Positions 41,938 to 50,485 of a DNA stretch of 64,000 nt are shown here, piece after piece. Origin of the DNA: Anoxybacillus sp. J5B_2022. Lineage in GTDB: Bacteria > Bacillota > Bacilli > Bacillales > Anoxybacillaceae. The DNA is taken from NCBI RefSeq assembly GCF_026847645.1, contig NZ_JAPSMC010000006.1, forward strand, positions 1 through 64,000, read 5' to 3'. The position numbers and the translations under genes were made by a program. The notes beneath the pieces were generated by a model. The model did not search any database. It saw only the letters and a program-made list of their open reading frames with translations, and was not told the origin of the DNA. Position 1 is the first letter of the stretch, and the number at the start of each line of letters is the position of its first letter.

Positions 41938-43086
41938 TTAGAACGGTTTCCAGCGCAGTTTGCTCGCCTGCTCAAATCGTTGTTCCACATCACGCCAGTT
42001 GACAACGTTCCACCAGCTGTTAATGTAAGCAGCACGGTCGTTTTTATATTGCAAATAATACGCATGTTCCCACACATCAAGAACAAGCAGCGGAATCGTA
42101 TCCCATTGCGTCATTAGTTGATGTTTTTCTGTCTGTAAAATTTCTAACCGATGGGCGCGTGGCGACCAGACAAGAATCGCCCAGCCGACTCCTTCTACTT
42201 TTTTCGCTGCTTCAGTAAAATGGTTTTTAAAACGGGCAACGCTGCCGAAATCTGTTTTGATTTGTTCAAGCAATGCCCCTTTTGGCTCGCCACCGCCTTT
42301 TGGCGTCATATTATACCAAAAAATTGTATGCAAATAATGGCCAGAGCCGTGAAACGCCGCTTCGCGCTCCCAATGGGTAAGCAGTTCGTAATCGTTCGTT
42401 TCCCGCGCTTTTTCCATCATTTTTTCCGCCTTATTCAATCCGTCGACATAACTTTGATGGTGCTTCGTATGATGAAGGTACATAATTTCCCGAGAGATAT
42501 GCGGTTCTAGCGCATCATAACGGTACGGCAACGGTGGCAGCGTATGTCCGCCAGCAGCGCGTTCCGTCACTTCCTCGCTTGTTTCTTCCGCTCGTTCGAG
42601 CAGTTGTTCTCCTTCTTCATCCGTTGCCGGTTCTTCCCCATGTGAAGCGCGCTGCACTGCCTGTGCATAAAGCGATGCGACCGTTGCTTCCACCTCTTTC
42701 ACCGCTTCTTCTGCCCATTCCCCTTCGTGCGTAGAAAGACGCGTGAGCAGCTCTTCCGCATCTTCTCGCAGTTCATCATCCTCCGCTACTTGTTTTCCCC
42801 ATGCAATTACTGCTTCGATGTATTGGTCAACCGACATTTCCTCTACTTCCGCTTCTCTCTCTTCTTGCTCGACCGCTTCATCATGCGTTTGCACCGCCCG
42901 TTCATAAAGCGATGCAACCGCTGCTTCCACCTCTTTCACCGCTTCTTCCGTCCATCCCCCTTCGTGCGAAGAAAGATGCGTGAGCAATTCCTCTGCCTCT
43001 TTGCGCATTTCGCTTCGTTCTGCTACCTGGATCGCCCATTCCTTCACCGCTTCGATGTATTGTTCCCATTGCACTTGTTGTTCCAT
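41938..43086 (-). CDS. Fe/Mn superoxide dismutase with duplicated N-terminal module
   Basis: The 382-residue protein is about 180 residues longer than an ordinary SodA. Residues 9-66 and 88-145 are two copies of a 58-residue helical module (QYIEAVKEWAIQVAE and QYIEAVIAWGKQVAE at their starts), identical at 42 of 58 positions, followed by an acidic linker. From about residue 183 comes a complete SOD: LPPLPYRYDALEPHISREIM, ligand histidines in HHTKHHQSYVDG and GSGHYLHTIFW, and ligands Asp and His in LDVWEHAYYLQY. B. subtilis SodF also has an N-terminal extension. ATG at 43084-43086 has GAGGAGG upstream. No signal peptide is seen. Confidence 0.9.
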   Translation of the reverse strand: MEQQVQWEQYIEAVKEWAIQVAERSEMRKEAEELLTHLSSHEGGWTEEAVKEVEAAVASLYERAVQTHDEAVEQEEREAEVEEMSVDQYIEAVIAWGKQVAEDDELREDAEELLTRLSTHEGEWAEEAVKEVEATVASLYAQAVQRASHGEEPATDEEGEQLLERAEETSEEVTERAAGGHTLPPLPYRYDALEPHISREIMYLHHTKHHQSYVDGLNKAEKMMEKARETNDYELLTHWEREAAFHGSGHYLHTIFWYNMTPKGGGEPKGALLEQIKTDFGSVARFKNHFTEAAKKVEGVGWAILVWSPRAHRLEILQTEKHQLMTQWDTIPLLVLDVWEHAYYLQYKNDRAAYINSWWNVVNWRDVEQRFEQASKLRWKPF

Positions 43087-43164
43087 GGCCAACCTCCTCA
43101 TTTTTTTATCCGCCATTATCGTATGAGGAGCGGGAGGAAATCGTTCTTGTCCTTGTGAAACGAT

Positions 43165-44670
43165 TTATTGAATAATCCCAAGGCGCATCGCTTTCGCAAC
43201 CAATTCCGTACGGTTTTTCGCATGCAATTTCTTCATCAGACTAGAAATATAATCTCTTACTGTAAATTCACTCAAATATAGTTGTGAAGCAGCTTCAGCA
43301 GTCGATGCACCATCGGCAAGTAGCTTCATGATTTCGATTTCTCGTAAGGAAAAAGAACCGGCATTCCCACCTAAAGACTGCTTTTGAACAGGCGCCTCTA
43401 TAAACCGCAACAACAATTCCCCCGCGCTTTGTCCAAATTTCATCAAGGCTGGAAATAAGCTGCGATCAACTGCAAAATGTTTGCCGGCTCCTTGATCTAA
43501 TACAATCCCCCCAATAATTTTTCCTTCGGTTGGCACATAGACAGGAACAATAACAAGAGATACAATCCCAAATTTTTTTATATAATTTTCAGGAAACTCC
43601 TTATTCGCAAACGGAATATAAATTGGCTGAAAATGTTTCATATCATGATGTTGCGATTTCAACTTCCCGATGCTTTCGTTCACAATCGGAATATTTGCAA
43701 TTTCATCGGTAATCGCTTGAATTTCTTCATTGTTCAGCCGATACCCATATAAACCAATAATTTTACTTTCCATATCGGAAAGCCGAAAAAGGGCACAACG
43801 CTCAAATGGCAAGAAATAGCCAAATCCAAAACAAATATTTTCCATCGCCTCTTGAAAATTTTGCGAACGAATAATCCACTCGTTAAATAAAATAACTGCA
43901 TCTTTCCAACGACTTTCTTGCCATCGGCGAAACGTTTTCTCTTCTTCTTCTTGAAACGCACGGAACAAATGAACACTAACCGCCAACCGCTCCGCGACTT
44001 CCTTATCTTCCACCCCAAATAAAAGCAATTCGTTTTTCCAAGGAACAGGAAGATGAGAACTCCCTAACGCACTCACAATTTCATCCCAAGAACAAAACAT
44101 AGTATTTTCATCGAAAATATTTTTGTACGGATGAACACCGATAATTTTTTTGATAGAAAACCCTTCTTTTTTTTCTTCAATTCTTGCAACCCATTGGGTT
44201 GGTAGGTTAGGGTTACTTAATAACCGCTCACACACATCGTCTATTTGTATTTCTTGACGATACAAATAAAGCATCGCCTCGCTTATTTTTGAAAACAAAT
44301 AATGCACGGAAGGATGTAGTTTAGAGGAATAGGCAATTCGCTTCTTCAAAACTTTATGAGCTGCGTTTTCTAATAAGTTTAGATGAAAAATAACTAACTC
44401 TGGCTCCGGACATCGTTGGAACGTTTCCATCCACTCTGTTTGAATAGCTTGAATCACGTCATCAACATTTACACTCCCAATCTTAACAAAAGTGAAATGG
44501 CGCAATAAGCATTTTTTCACAAGCGCAAATACATGTACCGGTTTTTCGTTTTGTTGGAGGAAATACAAAATGCGTTGCCATTCTTGCGAAAGGTCTTCTT
44601 TGTAGATGCTTAACAAATGAATGGCATTGTTTAAAAGATGGTTTAAATGTTCATGAAGTGTTCGCGACAC
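43165..44670 (-). CDS. LuxR-type transcriptional regulator
   Basis: The 501-residue protein ends in a LuxR/GerE helix-turn-helix (SLREIEIMKLLADGASTAEAASQLYLSEFTVRDYISSLMKKLHAKNRTELV, about 438-488). The middle (about 255-420) looks like a GAF-type sensing domain (FGYFLPFERCALFRLSD, IVPVYVPTEGKIIGGIVLD); the first 250 residues have no match I know. The start is GTG at 44668-44670 with GGGGGG upstream. It is divergent from the exported-protein genes at 44918-46831 and probably controls them; the imperfect palindrome at 44791-44809 is a candidate operator. Confidence 0.82.
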   Translation of the reverse strand: MSRTLHEHLNHLLNNAIHLLSIYKEDLSQEWQRILYFLQQNEKPVHVFALVKKCLLRHFTFVKIGSVNVDDVIQAIQTEWMETFQRCPEPELVIFHLNLLENAAHKVLKKRIAYSSKLHPSVHYLFSKISEAMLYLYRQEIQIDDVCERLLSNPNLPTQWVARIEEKKEGFSIKKIIGVHPYKNIFDENTMFCSWDEIVSALGSSHLPVPWKNELLLFGVEDKEVAERLAVSVHLFRAFQEEEEKTFRRWQESRWKDAVILFNEWIIRSQNFQEAMENICFGFGYFLPFERCALFRLSDMESKIIGLYGYRLNNEEIQAITDEIANIPIVNESIGKLKSQHHDMKHFQPIYIPFANKEFPENYIKKFGIVSLVIVPVYVPTEGKIIGGIVLDQGAGKHFAVDRSLFPALMKFGQSAGELLLRFIEAPVQKQSLGGNAGSFSLREIEIMKLLADGASTAEAASQLYLSEFTVRDYISSLMKKLHAKNRTELVAKAMRLGIIQ

Positions 44671-44790
44671 CTTATCCCCCCTAAATCAAAATAAACGCCT
44701 GCTTTACTATTCACCGTACATCGTTCTATCCCTTCTTTATGAAAAAATAGTTCGACTCATTTCTACAAGCTCCTTCCTTTTTTAATTAAA

Positions 44791-44809
44791 ATCCTACAAA
44801 TGTAGGGAT
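44791..44809. promoter_or_regulatory. Imperfect palindrome, candidate LuxR-type operator
   Basis: ATCCTAC-AAAT-GTAGGGAT has half-sites related as inverted repeats with one mismatch. It lies midway in the 247-bp divergent region between the LuxR-type gene and the exported-protein genes. LuxR-family proteins usually bind such palindromes. Confidence 0.4.
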
Positions 44810-44844
44810 TAACTTTTCTAGGTAGATAGCGTAAAATTTTCAAC

Positions 44845-44890
44845 AAAATAAAGAAAACGTCCATTTTTCCGTAAGCGTTTTCTTTATTTT
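44845..44890 (+). promoter_or_regulatory. Long inverted repeat in the leader of the 44918 gene
   Basis: AAAATAAAGAAAACG (44845-44859) and CGTTTTCTTTATTTT (44876-44890) form a perfect 15-bp inverted repeat with a 16-nt loop, 28 bp before the start codon. In RNA it would be an AT-rich hairpin ending in U-rich sequence, perhaps a leader terminator, or in DNA an operator. Confidence 0.5.
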
Positions 44891-44917
44891 AAATGTTAAA
44901 CAAAGGGGGAGAACGTT

Positions 44918-45499
44918 GTGTCAGAAACGGTGATTGTCGGAGGGTATACGGTTAAAAGGAGGTTATGGTTTGCACTGTTAGGCGGTTTTTTATTTTTAGG
45001 CATTCTTCTTTCGTTATTCGGGATGACAGGAATGGCCTATGCTGTTCCGCTGAGCGGGTTTGGGGAGTTTACCGTAAAATTTGATAAAATGGTCGGTACA
45101 GGCTTTAAGCTATACGGCGGAGCTGCAGATGGGGCAGAAACGAAAAACGTCCCTGTTACTGTTAACGAAATTAATCATGCGACCATTACTGGATTAGAAA
45201 TCTCTAAAACAATTCCTGCGCTTGGAATTCGGGTCGTGATTTCTTCTGATAAACCGGTCGAAATTGACGGCTTAATTCAAAAAGCAACGCTCATTAACGG
45301 TAGCGCACAATTCGGCAATTTAACGATGTCGGAAAATTATGTTGGTGACATTCAAGACCCTGTCCAAAAAATCGTTCGGGAATTTACACAAAGTGCAGAT
45401 AGCATTGTCATCGAAAACGGCGATTTAAAAACGCTCTACCTTTTCCAAAAAACTGTTTCCCTTCCAGGAATGAAAGTATCGTTTGAAAAACTAAATTAA
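44918..45499 (+). CDS. Membrane-anchored exported protein (DUF6230-like)
   Basis: The 193-residue protein has one N-terminal membrane helix (about 15-42, RRLWFALLGGFLFLGILLSLFG, possibly a signal peptide ending MAYA) and an extracellular domain rich in beta-forming residues (GFGEFTVKFDKMVGTG, NHATITGLEISKTI, KATLINGSAQFGNLTMSE). It reminds me of the DUF6230 proteins of actinobacteria, which also sit next to a DUF6114 membrane protein; this is from memory. GTG start with GGGGGAG upstream. It is the first gene of the group opposite the LuxR-type regulator. Confidence 0.65.
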   Translation: MSETVIVGGYTVKRRLWFALLGGFLFLGILLSLFGMTGMAYAVPLSGFGEFTVKFDKMVGTGFKLYGGAADGAETKNVPVTVNEINHATITGLEISKTIPALGIRVVISSDKPVEIDGLIQKATLINGSAQFGNLTMSENYVGDIQDPVQKIVREFTQSADSIVIENGDLKTLYLFQKTVSLPGMKVSFEKLN

Positions 45500-45521
45500 A
45501 TTTTTGCGAGGATGATTAGAG

Positions 45522-45959
45522 ATGAGCATGTTTTTTTCCAAACGAGAAGCGTTTAAAGAATGGAAAGCAAGACGCCCTTTTTGGGGAGCGACATTAACGA
45601 TTTTGTCTGGTTTGGTTATATTATGGATTCCTATCCAGCTTTATGAAGTAGCCATCGTCCCAGGGAGCATTTTGTTTTCAGGGTTCTTTTTAGGTGGGCT
45701 TGTGTTCCTTTTAGGGGTTATGTCTTATGCCATGCCAAAATTATCGACTGTATTCGGGATTATCACTATTTTCGCTGCCGTTTTGTCGATCATGGGAGCG
45801 CTCGGTGGCTTTTTAGTCGGAACAATTTTAGGCATTATCGGCGGAGCGTTATGTATTGCGTGGAAACCCGAGTTAGCAGTGGTAGAAACAAGCCACCACG
45901 ATCTGAACGACGACCATTCAGTAGAAAACGAGATTGCATCTGGAATTATGGAGTCTTAA
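45522..45959 (+). CDS. Four-helix membrane protein (DUF6114-like)
   Basis: The 145-residue protein opens with FKEWKARRPFWGATLTILSG and has four membrane helices (about 20-40, 48-68, 72-90, 93-112) and an acidic tail. The RRPFWG start and the helix pattern resemble DUF6114 proteins, commonly paired with DUF6230 proteins. It lies 22 bp after the preceding gene, so they are co-transcribed. The two may form a surface or transport unit; there is no known activity. Confidence 0.65.
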   Translation: MSMFFSKREAFKEWKARRPFWGATLTILSGLVILWIPIQLYEVAIVPGSILFSGFFLGGLVFLLGVMSYAMPKLSTVFGIITIFAAVLSIMGALGGFLVGTILGIIGGALCIAWKPELAVVETSHHDLNDDHSVENEIASGIMES

Positions 45960-46013
45960 GCTGTGTATTCCCTTCTCGTTATGGAAAACGATTATTTTTA
46001 TAGTCCATTCGCT

Positions 46014-46053
46014 AAGAGCCAACTCCCTTGAAAACAGGGGAGGCTCTTTTTTT
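46014..46053 (+). terminator. Terminator after the DUF6114-like gene
   Basis: AAGAGCC-AA-CTCCC (46014-46027) pairs with GGGAG-GCTCTT, followed by seven T. It ends the two-gene transcript; the next gene may be read by leakage or by its own promoter. Confidence 0.88.
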
Positions 46054-46096
46054 AAAAGGACAAGCCTATCTGATTATAGAAAAGGTGGTTGCATTG

Positions 46097-46831
46097 ATGA
46101 ATAGGCGCTTTATCGTTATCATTTTTCTTATTTTTACTAGTGGGGTTTTATTTGTTCGACAAGGGAGTGCTACTACTCCTACGGTTGTCGGTTTTGTTAT
46201 CGAAGCAACTCGGTTAGAAGCGACGCTGAAATCTGTTTCGCTTGGGACAGGCGATACGGCGGAACAACAAGACGCCCCAATGCTTTCACTTTCGCTCGAA
46301 CAGGCAGTGGTGGATGGGCTCACGATTCGTAAAATTGTTCGTACTCCATCGGGAAATATAACCGTCCGTATAGCTTCGTCCGACAGTGCTACCTTTCCAC
46401 AACTAATGGTACAACTATCTAACGCGCAATTTAGTGAAGTATATCAACCAACGGACGGAAAGATTGGGTTTAAGCAATTAAAAATGCTCGCTCACCGTAT
46501 CGTTTCGGATAACGTTAAACTACCACAATTGCTGATCACCCTAGAAAGTGGAGGAGAGGCAGAAATGACACCGGCCAATGAGGAAGCGTTAGCACAAATG
46601 AAAAAAACTCTCGAAACGTTTATAAATAACCCGTCGCAAGTAAATGAGCCGAACCAAACAGAAAACCAGCCGTCTACTGATGGACAAACCGAACAACCAA
46701 GTGACCAAGCAGCGGATAACGCTTCGCAAACAAGTGAGCCGAACCAAACAGAAAACCAGCTGTCTACCGATGGACAACCTGAACAGCAAAATGACCAAGC
46801 AACAGACGAAAAAGCGGATGCGACAAATTAG
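46097..46831 (+). CDS. Secreted protein with C-terminal tandem repeats
   Basis: The 244-residue protein has a signal peptide (RFIVIIFLIFTSGVLFVRQGSA) and a domain (about 27-165) similar in pattern to the protein encoded at 44918: VDGLTIRKIV...NITVRIASSDS against ITGLEISKTI...IRVVISSDKP. After this come two 30-residue tandem repeats (EPNQTENQPSTDGQTEQ and EPNQTENQLSTDGQPEQ; DNA 46637-46726 and 46727-46816), disordered and acidic, perhaps wall-spanning. The ATG at 46097 has AAAGGTGG upstream. It probably belongs to the same functional group as the two preceding genes. Confidence 0.65.
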   Translation: MNRRFIVIIFLIFTSGVLFVRQGSATTPTVVGFVIEATRLEATLKSVSLGTGDTAEQQDAPMLSLSLEQAVVDGLTIRKIVRTPSGNITVRIASSDSATFPQLMVQLSNAQFSEVYQPTDGKIGFKQLKMLAHRIVSDNVKLPQLLITLESGGEAEMTPANEEALAQMKKTLETFINNPSQVNEPNQTENQPSTDGQTEQPSDQAADNASQTSEPNQTENQLSTDGQPEQQNDQATDEKADATN

Positions 46832-46845
46832 GCGCTCCGCTTTTT
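46809..46845. terminator. Bidirectional terminator at the convergent gene ends
   Basis: AAAAAGCGGA (46809-46818) pairs perfectly with TCCGCTTTTT (46836-46845). The left arm lies inside the last codons of the secreted-protein gene. T runs serve both strands, between it and ypuI. Confidence 0.82.
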
Positions 46846-46857
46846 CCAACGTCCCTT

Positions 46858-47349
46858 TTATTTCGACTGCATCATTTTTGTCCGGTAGTCGGTTTCGTAA
46901 AATTCGAGTTCTTCGCGCATTGCTTGGAAGCTGCTTTCTAGTGAGGAGAGAAGCGCTTTGAGCGATGGCGGCGGCGTTTGCCGGAATTTAATGGAGTTTC
47001 GCCCTGTGTAGGCAGATCGGCTGTCTTCGTACCAAGCATCGTTTTTCGGCGCAAAAAATTCGGCAATACACGAATGATAAATGCGGTAGAGCGCTTTTTC
47101 AGCAGCCGCTTTGCGGAACGGCTCGTCTTTTAAAACGACGCGGCACGCTTCTAGCCCTTCTTCACAATAAACGACTAAGCGGCGCAAGTTGAGAAGTAGC
47201 TGCTCGTAGTACGCCTTATCCCCATCTTCTTGTTCCGCGAGCAGCCCCATAAGCGTCGTTTCGTTCAAATAGTCCGTAATCGCGCGAACGGTCTGCTGCA
47301 AAAATGCCTCGACTTGTTTCGTTTGATTCATGACGATTGTATTTGCCAT
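46858..47349 (-). CDS. ypuI: YpuI family protein (DUF3907)
   Basis: This 163-residue soluble, mostly helical protein (VEAFLQQTVRAITDYLNETTL, ALYRIYHSCIAEFFAPKND, YTGRNSIKFRQTPP) matches B. subtilis YpuI in size and in position beside scpB. The function is unknown. ATG at 47347-47349 follows GGGGGG. The upstream gene ends 17 bp before, so they are co-transcribed. Confidence 0.85.
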   Translation of the reverse strand: MANTIVMNQTKQVEAFLQQTVRAITDYLNETTLMGLLAEQEDGDKAYYEQLLLNLRRLVVYCEEGLEACRVVLKDEPFRKAAAEKALYRIYHSCIAEFFAPKNDAWYEDSRSAYTGRNSIKFRQTPPPSLKALLSSLESSFQAMREELEFYETDYRTKMMQSK

Positions 47350-47366
47350 AAAAAGCCCCCCATAAT

Positions 47367-47786
47367 TTAGGATGGTTGCACGATAAATAAAAGTGGCGAC
47401 GAAAGCACATATTCGCCCGTTGTTTCTAACGCGGCAAATATTTCTGGTAACTTCGCAAAATCAATATGCTCAAAATAGCGGCGAAATTCCTGTTCATCGC
47501 TGACATATACGCGTTTCCGATGGCGAAAGCTCGGATTTTTCAACAAACAAACGAGCGCCACAATGTCTTTAAATGAAACATCGCGGCCATTGACCGTAAA
47601 AATTGGGTTTTGTGCATACGGAGTAAACGACGGGAACAGTTCATCAAAATAGCGGACGTACAAGACGTGCAACGTCTTTTCCTCTCCGTCTTCGACAAAC
47701 GTCACCTCCGAGCGATTAAAAAAATCTTCGGATGTGTTCGGTTGTGCTTTTTCGAGTTCGTATCCATAACAGCGGCGAATTCGCAT
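47367..47786 (-). CDS. Conserved hypothetical protein
   Basis: The 139-residue protein MRIRRCYGYELEKAQPNTSE has no signal peptide or membrane helix, and mixes alpha and beta patterns (EKTLHVLYVRYFDELFPSF, NPIFTVNGRDVSFKDIVALVCLL). I do not recognise a family. Start ATG with AGGGAGG upstream. It sits between scpB and ypuI and forms an operon with ypuI. Confidence 0.75.
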   Translation of the reverse strand: MRIRRCYGYELEKAQPNTSEDFFNRSEVTFVEDGEEKTLHVLYVRYFDELFPSFTPYAQNPIFTVNGRDVSFKDIVALVCLLKNPSFRHRKRVYVSDEQEFRRYFEHIDFAKLPEIFAALETTGEYVLSSPLLFIVQPS

Positions 47787-47836
47787 ACGTAAGCCTCCCT
47801 ATATGCAAAAGAGAAAATTTGGTTACTTTTATCTTA

Positions 47837-48421
47837 TCATACTCCCGCGCTATTGTTTAATGTTTCTGCGAATTTTTCGAAGAATAAATCAGCTTCCTGT
47901 TCTTCTTGTTCTTCTTGCAACTCTGGAAGCGGCGGCAATTCGTCCAATGTTTTTAATCCGAAGTAGTCTAAAAACTCTTTTGTCGTTCCGTATAAAATCG
48001 GCCGCCCTGTCCCTTCCGCTCGTCCGACTTCTTTCACGAGCGCTTTCGCCACTAGCGTCTGGAGTGGTTTATCGCTTTTGACTCCGCGAATTTCCTCAAT
48101 TTCCGCTCGTGTAATCGGCTGGCGGTACGCGATAATCGCAAGCGTTTCAAGCGCCGCCTGCGACAGCGACGAAGACCCTGGGGACTCGACGAGCTTTTTT
48201 AAATACGGGGCGTGCTCTTTTTTCGTCGTTAGCTGAAATACCCCTGCAAGCTCTACAAGCTGAATGCCGCGGCTCGGCGCTTGATACTCTTCTTTCAATG
48301 CGGACACAACATCAAGTGCCACTTCTTCTGACACATCAAGCACCGCCGCGATTTGCTTTAGCGACAACCCTTCATCGCCAGCCGCAAATAATAACCCTTC
48401 GACAATCGCTTTATACTCCAT
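47837..48421 (-). CDS. scpB: Segregation and condensation protein ScpB
   Basis: ScpB dimers bind ScpA and join the Smc condensin complex that compacts and separates chromosomes. The 194-residue protein has two winged-helix domains ([51 protein letters not shown]) and an acidic C-terminus. A longer frame exists to 48475, but ATG at 48419-48421 with AAGGAGGGGG upstream is right; it overlaps scpA by 11 bp. Confidence 0.96.
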   Translation of the reverse strand: MEYKAIVEGLLFAAGDEGLSLKQIAAVLDVSEEVALDVVSALKEEYQAPSRGIQLVELAGVFQLTTKKEHAPYLKKLVESPGSSSLSQAALETLAIIAYRQPITRAEIEEIRGVKSDKPLQTLVAKALVKEVGRAEGTGRPILYGTTKEFLDYFGLKTLDELPPLPELQEEQEEQEADLFFEKFAETLNNSAGV

Positions 48422-49157
48422 GTTCCCCCTCCTTGCATACAACAAAAATATCGGCGAAGTTTCGTTCTTGTTCAATCGTCACTAAATTTTTCTTCATTAA
48501 TTCTAAAAGCGCTAAAAACGTAACAACAACGTATTCGCGGTCATAATACGGAAACAAGTCAAAAAAGTTTTTCCGCTTTTTCGTTTTTCGCAACTCCGTT
48601 AAAATTTCTTCCATTCGTCGTTCAATCGGAATTTCTTGCCGCGCGATTTTCGTATGGAGTGGTTTTTGCAGTTTTTTGCGGCGCAACAGTTTCGACAATG
48701 CCAACAACATATCGTATACGTTTACCTCTAACGGCCGCTTCTCGATGTCTTCCGCTGCATACATGCTTAAATCGCTCGGCGGCTTTGTAAACAGCAGCGC
48801 CCGCTCCTCCTCGCGCTTCTTCAGTTCTTGTGCTGCTTCTTTATATTTTTTATACTCAAGCAATCGATGCATCAATTGTTCGCGCGGGTCTTCTTCCTCT
48901 ATTTCCCCGTCGAACAATTCTTCTTCGTGCTTTGGCAGCAACATTTTGCTTTTCATCGCTAAAAGTGTTGCCGCCATCACCAAATATTCGCTTGCGACAT
49001 CTAGCTGCAACTCTTGCATCGCATGAATGTACGCCATATATTGTTCCGTAATTTCCGCGACGGGAATATTATAAATATCAATTTCATATCGGTTGATTAA
49101 ATGCAACAACAAATCAAGCGGACCTTCAAACGCTTCAATTTTCACTTTATATTGCAC
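48411..49157 (-). CDS. scpA: Segregation and condensation protein ScpA
   Basis: ScpA is the kleisin that bridges the Smc heads. The 248-residue protein has the N-terminal Smc-neck-binding part ([36 protein letters not shown]) and a C-terminal winged helix that binds the Smc cap ([24 protein letters not shown]). GTG start at 49155-49157 with AAGGTGGG upstream. scpA-scpB coupling as in B. subtilis. Confidence 0.96.
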   Translation of the reverse strand: MQYKVKIEAFEGPLDLLLHLINRYEIDIYNIPVAEITEQYMAYIHAMQELQLDVASEYLVMAATLLAMKSKMLLPKHEEELFDGEIEEEDPREQLMHRLLEYKKYKEAAQELKKREEERALLFTKPPSDLSMYAAEDIEKRPLEVNVYDMLLALSKLLRRKKLQKPLHTKIARQEIPIERRMEEILTELRKTKKRKNFFDLFPYYDREYVVVTFLALLELMKKNLVTIEQERNFADIFVVCKEGEHGV

Positions 49158-49226
49158 ACATATCCCACCTTCTCGACACTATCACTAGTATAAGTGACAT
49201 TTCCGCGTTGTCCAAGCAAATTTTTC

Positions 49227-49489
49227 ACGTGGTTACACGAGCGTTGATTATCCATCATTTTACTAAAAACACAGAATCATATGACTGAACACAAGCTTTT
49301 CTGCCTCTTCCCTCGAACAAGAACGCCGGCGGGCAAATGTCATTTGCCCGCAAAGCGTTCGTTGTTCGAGGAGGGCATGCTAATACTCCCAGTCGGCAAG
49401 CGAACCGCTTGTCGACTACGGCAGAAAAGCTAGGAATAGAGTGATGTCAACTGGTTTTTAATGGTTAATCAACACACCTGACGTGGTTA
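49227..49489. mobile_element. 245-bp MITE with 9-bp target duplication and strong secondary structure
   Basis: The element covers 49236-49480 and is flanked by perfect direct repeats ACGTGGTTA (49227-49235, 49481-49489). Its ends CACGAGCGTTGATTATCCAT and, inverted, CAGGTGTGTTGATTAACCAT agree at 16 of 20 positions. Inside, AGCTTTTCTGCC (49294-49305) and GGCAGAAAAGCT (49420-49431) are inverted repeats that enclose two hairpins: 49311-49372 (about 26 base pairs, ends CCTCGAACAA/TTGTTCGAGG) and 49391-49417. No coding capacity. A truncated copy lies at 57426-57503. The right end abuts the ypuF promoter. Confidence 0.82.
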
Positions 49490-49498
49490 TGCTACAAT
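49490..49498 (+). promoter_or_regulatory. Extended -10 promoter of ypuF
   Basis: TGCTACAAT (TACAAT at 49493-49498) is an extended -10 element, 25 bp before the start codon. Any -35 sequence at normal distance would now be inside the MITE's right end. Confidence 0.5.
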
Positions 49499-49522
49499 CA
49501 ATGTAGAAGGAAGGTGAATACG

Positions 49523-50029
49523 TTGTATCCATCCGCGTATCTCGAATATTTATATCATTTTCATGCCGACCGCGACTACTTTGAATGCCATGAGCTATTA
49601 GAAGAGCATTGGAAACAAGACGGAAAAAAGCATGTGTGGGCGTTGCTTATCCAAATTGCCGTCGCGCTTTATCATCATCGGCGCGGTAACATTTCTGGGG
49701 CAAAACGAATGATGCAAAAAGCAAGCACGTTGCTTGAACAAGAAAAAGACGCGGTCCGGCGGCTCGGGCTGGACGAGGAAAAACTTGCGGGGCTTTTAAA
49801 GCAGTATATCAAGCAAATCAATGAAGGAAAGCCGTACGAAAGCATTGCATTGCCGATCAACGACGAAACGCTCTTACAAACATGCCTTGCCCTCTGCAAG
49901 CAAAAAGGAGGCGTCTGGGGGCAAAAAAGCGATATGGCGAACGAATTTTTGCTGCATAAACATATGTTGCGCGACCGTTCAGACGTCATCGCCGCTAGGG
50001 CGGCGAAAAAGAAAAGGCTGCCGAGCTAG
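49523..50029 (+). CDS. ypuF: DUF309 family protein YpuF
   Basis: The 168-residue helical protein opens MYPSAYLEYLYHFHADRDYF and has the DUF309 signature ECHELLEEHWK and IQIAVALYHHRRGN, with conserved His and Glu that suggest a metal or ligand site. Function unknown. TTG at 49523-49525 is chosen (GGAAGGTG 6 nt upstream); an upstream GTG lies inside the ribosome site. The gene is convergent with ribT. Confidence 0.88.
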   Translation: MYPSAYLEYLYHFHADRDYFECHELLEEHWKQDGKKHVWALLIQIAVALYHHRRGNISGAKRMMQKASTLLEQEKDAVRRLGLDEEKLAGLLKQYIKQINEGKPYESIALPINDETLLQTCLALCKQKGGVWGQKSDMANEFLLHKHMLRDRSDVIAARAAKKKRLPS

Positions 50030-50037
50030 GCAGCCTT

Positions 50038-50039
<2 letters not shown>
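50012..50039. terminator. Bidirectional terminator between ypuF and ribT
   Basis: AAAAGGCTGCC (50012-50022) pairs with GGCAGCCTTTT (50029-50039). The ypuF stop (50027-50029) and the edge of the ribT stop (50038-50040) are inside or touching the hairpin. Confidence 0.9.
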
Positions 50040-50481
<442 letters not shown>

Positions 50482-50485
50482 CTAC

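Noticed and set aside
42727-43158. Plus-strand ORF of 143 codons rich in Phe, Leu and Arg
   Set aside because: Antisense to the repeated N-terminal modules of the superoxide dismutase; its own apparent repeats only mirror those modules.
49311-49417. The two hairpins considered as a terminator or CRISPR-like repeat
   Set aside because: No T run follows either hairpin, and there is no repeated unit with spacers; they are internal structure of the MITE. No CRISPR array was seen in the window.
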